64,000 bases of DNA, taken from positions 52,477,386 through 52,541,385 of the forward strand of contig CM049322.1 in the NCBI GenBank assembly GCA_026874595.1, read 5' to 3'. Source of the stretch: Sipunculus nudus. Its lineage: Eukaryota > Annelida > Sipuncula > Golfingiida > Sipunculidae. Position numbers and translations under genes: made by a program. Each line of letters opens with the position of its first letter. Position 1 is the stretch's first letter. Below are positions 58,840 through 64,000 of this stretch, in pieces. A model generated the notes under the pieces. That model was not told where the DNA came from. It did no database searches and saw only the letters and a list, made by a program, of their open reading frames with translations.

Positions 58840-59740
58840 GTACCGCCAACTAAGTACAACAGAATTAACAAGACAACAAACCAGGCAATACTGCTGAGTA
58901 TAAGCAATTCGGGTTGATACTGAAAACAAAATAAAGACATCAATTGACAACCCTAATGGCATGGTTTACCATATGCTCCCACAGGGAAATAAGAAGACTG
59001 AAACATAAGACTGACCAGGCAATAAAAATTGTTCTGTTGGTGCAACACAAGCTGAACATAAAAAAGTATGTCAAACACCTGATCACAGTTGAACATTATA
59101 TCTTGTTCTTGTTATTGAGTTTTAAACCATGCCAAAGATGAGACGAGAGTATCTTAATGAGTTCTTTCAGTGATATCCCAGAACTGACTTCTCCTCTTTT
59201 CATGACACTTTGTTCACCACGGCCATCGGATCACATTGTTTGCGATGTATTACGTCTATTTACGTACATTTGTGAAGAACATCCAAGTCAGAAATACTGA
59301 TCTGTATGAGATTCCTGTCAGGTCATTCAGGTTCATCGCTGACAAAATATCAAAAACATATGTAAAATTTAAAAAAAATGTGGAAAATAATGTTAAACAT
59401 GCTGATTTATAAGGTTTAAAGATGACAATATGTGGCTGGACCCCTTGTTACTCAAACTAGGTTTAAAGATGACAAAATGTGGCTGGACCCCTTGTTACTC
59501 AAACTAGGTTTAAAGATGACAATATGTGGCTGGACCCCTTGTTACTCAAACTAAGTCTTACAGTCAGAAAACAGCACCTGCTCTTCCTGCAGCTCTCCAG
59601 CAGTTTAAAGACTAAGTCCAGCTGGAACATAACTCACAAGTGCTCTAGAAAGTCAGGAGTAATCCAAATTTATTAATGTCAGCCCAAAAGACAGTATAAC
59701 TTGTGTAACAACTAACAACATCCATATCTTGTCATCACGA
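58840..59740. repeat. non-coding duplicate block, copies 2/3 (right part)
   Basis: It contains segments resembling 52960-53070 (near 58855), 52460-52520 (near 59205) and 51425-51590 (59565-59735). The last is the clearest: CTCCAGCAGTTTAAAGACTA and GGAACATAACTCACAAGTGC. No reading frame is shared. Confidence 0.5.
59413..59553. repeat. 47-bp minisatellite, three units
   Basis: Units start at 59413, 59460 and 59507 (GGTTTAAAGATGACAA, then TGTGGCTGGACCCC). They differ at only one noted base (T/A), so the expansion is recent. Confidence 0.95.
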
Positions 59741-59748
59741 TCCCTAGC

Positions 59749-60200
59749 GTGGTCCCCAGCCTGTCTTGCGCTACGCTCACGGAGGCATGTCACTCTACAA
59801 TCGACCTTTTTGACCTTACGGTAATTCTCTGCCTTGGAATAGCCGTGACATCAGGTGAATGGAAACAGCAGGCAGTGGGGATAACTGACCTCAGGCAAGT
59901 CAGTATAAAGACTGTGTTGAAAGCTGACGATTGCATCGTGTGTATTCCAATGGGGGTGAAAAAAGTCTGTGTTACCGAGCGCTTTCCGCAACAGTGTAAA
60001 GTGACCGGTAACACGTAGACCATCCGTTTGTGCTAGTGATACCTGCGATGTGTTTGGTTAAATATAACGCAGGGGGAATTCCACAGAAACGGCACCGCCT
60101 AGTGGCCAAACCTGACGGGCAACCGCGATTTAATGCAGCGGTTAGTGTAGCGAACAGTTGAGCGTAGCGTAGCCGCTGCTAATGGAGCGTAGCATCTGGC
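59749..60200. other. GC-richer segment of unknown nature
   Basis: It starts with a diverged single copy of the hairpin arm from 37161 (GTGGTCCCCAGCCTGTCTTG). It carries an 89-residue forward frame (59749-60018) without a recognised domain. Its end is rich in GCGTAGC-like motifs (60140-60195). It could be a mobile element fragment or an orphan exon; neither is supported well. Confidence 0.25.
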
Positions 60201-60453
60201 CAGTGTGCAGTACATGCTTTGTTACACATGGATATTTTGTTCATTAGATATAATTAATACCAATTCATTTTAATGAGCTGTTTTTCAGTTTCAAGGGGAG
60301 CTGATAAACACAATCTCTGGTTATATCAAGACATCAGTGTAACATTCGTGAAGGAGAAATGTATAGGTAATACATGTATCTTTCAAAACATTATTTCACT
60401 CTTTATCCAGCTTCTTATATACTTATATATATAGTTATATATATCTATATATA

Positions 60454-60492
<39 letters not shown>

Positions 60493-61095
60493 TGTGCATG
60501 TATGTGCATGTGTGCAGGAAAATTACATATATGAACCAATTACAAGACAGTACCTCTATCAAAAATTGATTTAAATAGGAAATATTTTTCTATGTTTGTA
60601 TTCTTGATGCTTTTCTAAACATATTGGTCTGTTGAATGCCATACCTCTATAAAAAAATTGTGTATAATTTTTCCAGCTGGACTTAGCATTTTCAATTCAG
60701 TCTCAGTACATCCCATTGTCCAAGTAAAATTTCTATGTCCAGAAAGCCTATCCACAGCCAAAAAATGTCCAAGAATTTTTTTTTTAAATCTGTGGAAATT
60801 TGCCACGCTTTCGGAAAAATGTGGATTTTTCCCCACTTCTCAGACGTGTTTAGAAAAGTGCAGATAACAATCTTCGGAAATCTTCATCCAATGCAAGAAT
60901 TCCGTGGAAAACTGCAGATATCCGTGGAATTAAAAAGTTTTCCACGGAAATCTGTGGAATTTAATTGCCATACAGATTTGTTTGGGGGTAAAATCTACAA
61001 CTGGGTCTGTTTTTTACTTACAGATGTTTTATCATTTTTATTTGCTTATTATTACATGCATAGACAAATATGTTAAGTGTTATTTTTGTTTATAA
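60201..61095. other. gene-free stretch with TA microsatellite
   Basis: A TA tract at about 60455-60489. TCCGTGGAA/TTCCACGG motifs recur near 60900-60960. No gene. Confidence 0.45.
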
Positions 61096-61530
61096 TCTAT
61101 ATATTAATAGCTTAAGGCGATTTTTGTAATTTTCCGTATCTCCTCTGATACCACCGTACGGATTGCCGTGATATTCAACATACATATGCTCCGTGTTTGT
61201 CCGGAGAGATTCCACCCAATTTTATTTGCAATATTTGCGTATTACGTGCATAAGTTATAATTTTAATATTTGATCCCCCTCCGGCGCCTCTTTTCTTTGT
61301 CTTCGGGACCGGTAACACAATGGCTATAGAGTTTTACTTCCGGGCCCTATCTGGGGTTTTCTTACATTTTGCGATGACCGGCCCGAATAAAATCAACATC
61401 GGCGATCCCTTCTCAAAAGGGGGATCTTTGAAAGAATTGTTTTGCAAGAGCCCTCCTCGTGACCTAAAATGCTGGAGTGCACATCTACCGGATCGCAGGA
61501 AATCGTGAGGCCGGGCGATATTTTACGTTT
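61096..61530 (+). mobile_element. Helitron-like 5' end
   Basis: TCTATATATTAATAGC at 61096, preceded by A, and the following text (GGCGATTTTTGTAATTTTCC, ACCGTACGGATTGCCGTG) match the complete short copy at 62355. Later sequence resembles the fragment at 50.8 kb. The 3' end was not found, and a 62-residue frame at 61320 within it has no recognised similarity. Confidence 0.45.
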
Positions 61531-62354
61531 GTTTTGTATGTTTCGATAAAAATTTCATATGATCAAAGAAAAGCATGAAAATAACAATTGTTTTGCTAAA
61601 CACGCTAAAGCACTTCATAAAGGAAATCTGATCAAAATTGTATTCTTTTATCTTCTTAAAAGACCAAAATCAAAATAATTTTCTTTTATGCAGGGGGTGG
61701 GGGGTTAATTGACGCGGCCGGTGCATGAGATCCATACTTTTTATTTCATTCATTTTTGTTTGGTCTTATTCAGTCGCACTTGGTCGCACGAAGTCCAGGG
61801 CCGTGCATGCGATTGAGGTCCCTGACAAATATTCAACAACACATGTAGGCCTACTATGTTAAAGATGTAAAGAAAATGATAACTACATTTACGTCCTGAT
61901 TGATACAGTGTGATGTGTCCATATGTGGAGTGGCACCACCACTTGTAAACACATAATATTGGCTTAAAATGTTTGAAATCGAGATTTTTTCTCATTTCTG
62001 CAGTTACAAATGTAAAACTCCTGTAAAAATGTTAATATAATACGTTTGTATTGGTATTTGCTTCTTTTTCAATAATGTTCATGTAATACTCTTTGTTTTC
62101 TTTAATAAAACTGGTAATTTTTGCATTTTCTTCCAAGGTATATTCCGTGGACGGTGTCTTTTGTATGTGTATGTGATACCGTTGATCAGCTCCTCATGTC
62201 ACATGGTACATATGCAGGTGACTATTTGTCAAAGACCCCGACCAAATGTTAGGCACTGCCTTTGGGTGACCGTGTGCGACTGTACGCTGTTCCGAAACTT
62301 GTTCCAAACGCTGTTCCGAAAGATATTTGTCCACAACACCATACATATAAAGGA
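61531..62354. other. gene-free stretch
   Basis: No recognised gene or repeat. Confidence 0.45.
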
Positions 62355-62474
62355 TCTATATATTAATAGCGTCACGCGATTTGTATGATTTTCCGGATTT
62401 TCTATGGATTTCCGATACCAACGTACGGATTGTCATGCTCGCCCCAAACCGTTCGTAGCACGGGTATTTGCTAC
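62355..62474 (+). mobile_element. 120-bp Helitron-like miniature element
   Basis: Begins TCTATATATTAATAGC after an A. Ends with a hairpin CCGTTC-GTA-GCACGG (62449-62463, one mismatched pair), then GTATTTG and CTAC in place of CTAG. Both ends are shared with other partial copies in the window (61096 and 51030). Confidence 0.5.
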
Positions 62475-62813
62475 GCAAAATTTGATAATTTTGTGGAACC
62501 ATTGACTACGTTAAACGTGTAAAAACGCGCAGTAGCAGGCAGGTTCACATATCAGAATGTTCGCTATAAGGACACAGATACGTAGGTGTAACGGACCTCT
62601 AGTGGTTAGCCCTAGCTTTAGGCGTTCTAGAAAACACGATAACCAGTTTTGTGGGATAATCTAGGAAGTTGTGCTATATGATGTAGCATAAATAATAAGT
62701 TCCTGTAGTGGACTTGATAAGAAATCGGTTAATGTGATAAATTCCAGTGTGTTGAGGATTCCGTGAGTAATCCTAGAGTTTTCTTAACTCTACAGTCTTC
62801 TATGCAAAATGAC

Positions 62814-63270
62814 ATGGATTTAACTCAGATTAGAAGGAGTGCAGCTTAGTTTGGTAAGGAGATAGGGCTGAGCGGAGTAGAGTAAATAGCTTTTAAAGAC
62901 TGAGCAATAGGTGATGCCAAGGCTGAGGCTGAAGCAGCCAAAGCCCAGCAGAGGTTCCTCCTGGTCCTTTACGAGGAAAAGGACAACTTTGATGCTTTCA
63001 TCAAACGTTTTGAGAGCATGGCTTTATGTATGAAGTGGCCAAATGAACAATGGGCAATATTTCTGAGTTCTCTCATGCCAGGGAAAGCATTAGAAGACAT
63101 ACATTGTATGAGCATAGTCGATTCCATGTCAAATGAGAAAGTAAAAGAGGTCCTTATGAATAAATATAGACTTAATCAAGGTTTTCGAAAGAAATTCAGA
63201 ACTTGCAGACCAGAGAAAGGTGAAACTCAAGATCAGTTTGTTGTCAAGCGTGAGAATTATTCTGATTCGT
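62814..63270 (+). pseudogene. second Gypsy-type gag, decayed and truncated
   Basis: The ATG at 62814 starts MDLTQIRRSAA, stop, FGKEIGLSGVE, a SAP-like start typical of these gags. After further stops the frame reads AEAEAAKAQQRF, then the capsid-like IKRFESMALCMKWPNEQWAI and LNQGFRKKFRTC to about 63260. The intact part (63018-63305) is 95 codons, the last of which are already LINE sequence in the wrong frame. It resembles but is distinct from the gag at 47.7 kb. No LTR or primer site was placed upstream. Confidence 0.6.
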
Positions 63271-64000
63271 TGCAGGGAGCTGTACCAATATGGACTCTTC
63301 CCTAGCTAATGATGTCATAATGTATTGTTCCAAGCGTGGTTCTCCCGTCTATACATGTTCATTAGATACAGAGGGTGCGTTTGATGCTGTACCTCATGCT
63401 ATTTTGTTTGAGAAAGCTATGAATGTTATACCTGATCACTGCTGGGTACTGATTGTGAACTGGTGTAAATCAATAACAGTTCAAATTAAATGGAGTTCAC
63501 AGCTAAGTGAGGCAATAAAAATTACTAAGGGCACACGTCAGGGAGGACTAACCTCCCCTTTTCTCTTTAATTTATTCTATCAAGATTTGATCAACGCATT
63601 ATCGAATTTTACAGGTGGCAAAAAGAATAATAATGCATCTTACAATGTATTCTGTTATGCTGACGATTTCATGTTAGCAAGTCTGACTGCCTCTGGTTTA
63701 CAAACGATGATTGATTTAGCTGATGCGTATATAACACAACATGGTCTTAGGTTTAATCCACAGAAAACACAGTGTGTCGTTTTTGGGCAGTGTACACTAG
63801 AACCTCATCCTGAATGGCGACTTGATGTTGTTAAGGTGACTGAATGCAAAAGTGTGAGATATCTTGGTGTTACTTCGTTAAATTCTAATCCTAAGGAGCA
63901 TATTGATGACCGCATTACTGCATGCAGGAGGGCATTTTATTCTCTTCAAGGAGCTGGTTTCTCAAACTTTGTAAGCGATGTTGATTCTTTATCATATGTG
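63266..64000 (+). pseudogene. non-LTR reverse transcriptase, 5'-truncated, runs off the window
   Basis: An open frame without stops from 63266 to the window edge (about 245 codons) has reverse transcriptase motif A (SLDTEGAFDAVPH, about 63362), motif B (GTRQGGLTSPFLF, about 63533) and motif C YADD (63656-63667). SVRYLGV follows near 63857. The start is internal to the domain and no endonuclease precedes it, so it is a 5'-truncated LINE joined to the gag remnant. It is well preserved in what is visible. The clade differs from the Tx1-like element at 40-44 kb but is not assigned. Confidence 0.75.

Noticed and set aside
59749-60018. An 89-residue forward frame in GC-richer DNA
   Set aside because: No recognised domain, no splice or promoter support, and it begins within a dispersed repeat arm. 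Kept only as an unknown segment.
61320-61508. A 62-residue forward frame in GC-richer DNA
   Set aside because: It lies within the Helitron-like region starting at 61096 and has no recognised similarity.

Overview
This window looks like AT-rich animal nuclear DNA, most likely from a marine bivalve mollusc. The one host gene is split by a 9.5 kb intron with consensus splice sites. There are LINE, LTR, SINE, Helitron-like and hAT-like remnants. Dispersed repeats with tandem cores, ACGG-type microsatellites and short subterminal inverted repeats resemble the pearl-type elements I recall from bivalves. The bivalve assignment is an inference; nothing here names a species.

Host gene: one convincing protein-coding gene lies on the minus strand. 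Exon 1 (24085-23761) carries the BTB/POZ core and exon 2 (14261-13705) carries the end of BTB, a BACK-like helical region and a cysteine-rich tail. Together they encode 293 residues. The intron between them is filled almost entirely with repeats. A polypyrimidine tract and AG directly before the ATG suggest a further upstream 5' exon that I could not place.

Repeat layout: 1-3.5 kb is gene-free with hexamer clusters. 3.6-9.6 kb, 14.4-23.3 kb, 26.1-31.7 kb, 37.5-38.7 kb, 45.4-45.6 kb and 56.4-58.8 kb hold one modular superfamily. Its members share a head (CAAGKGACCCATGGGTCA followed by GCTCAGCTG), an ACGG-rich microsatellite and a 31-nt 3' hairpin ending GAGCTAAAAA. Between the shared ends are different cores: a 337-bp unit bearing the palindrome GGTGGCGCCACC, a 165-bp unit, a unit of about 138 bp bearing nuclear-receptor-like TGACCT half-sites, and an AT-rich core. 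Two near full-length 2.4 kb copies (15.8-18.2 and 56.4-58.8 kb) and a 2.6 kb element with a partial second copy and a roughly 325-bp deletion derivative define the element ends.

Other mobile DNA: a tRNA-derived SINE (27.1-27.5 kb, minus strand) with a 14-bp target duplication; a 3' LINE fragment (34.5-35.2 kb); a decayed Tx1/L1-like LINE with ORF1 and ORF2 (38.8-45.1 kb); a Gypsy-type LTR with tRNA-Pro-like primer site, gag and the start of protease (46.7-49.6 kb); Helitron-like ends near 25.07, 51.05, 61.1 and 62.4 kb; and, at the right edge, a second Gypsy-type gag fused to a LINE reverse transcriptase that runs off the window (62.8-64.0 kb). Between 51.4 and 59.7 kb lie diverged non-coding duplicate blocks that I could not identify, one of them interrupted by the 2.4 kb element.

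No rRNA, functional tRNA, CRISPR array or prokaryotic-type operon was seen. All coordinates of repeat edges are by eye and should be read as approximate unless splice sites, hairpins or target duplications are named.
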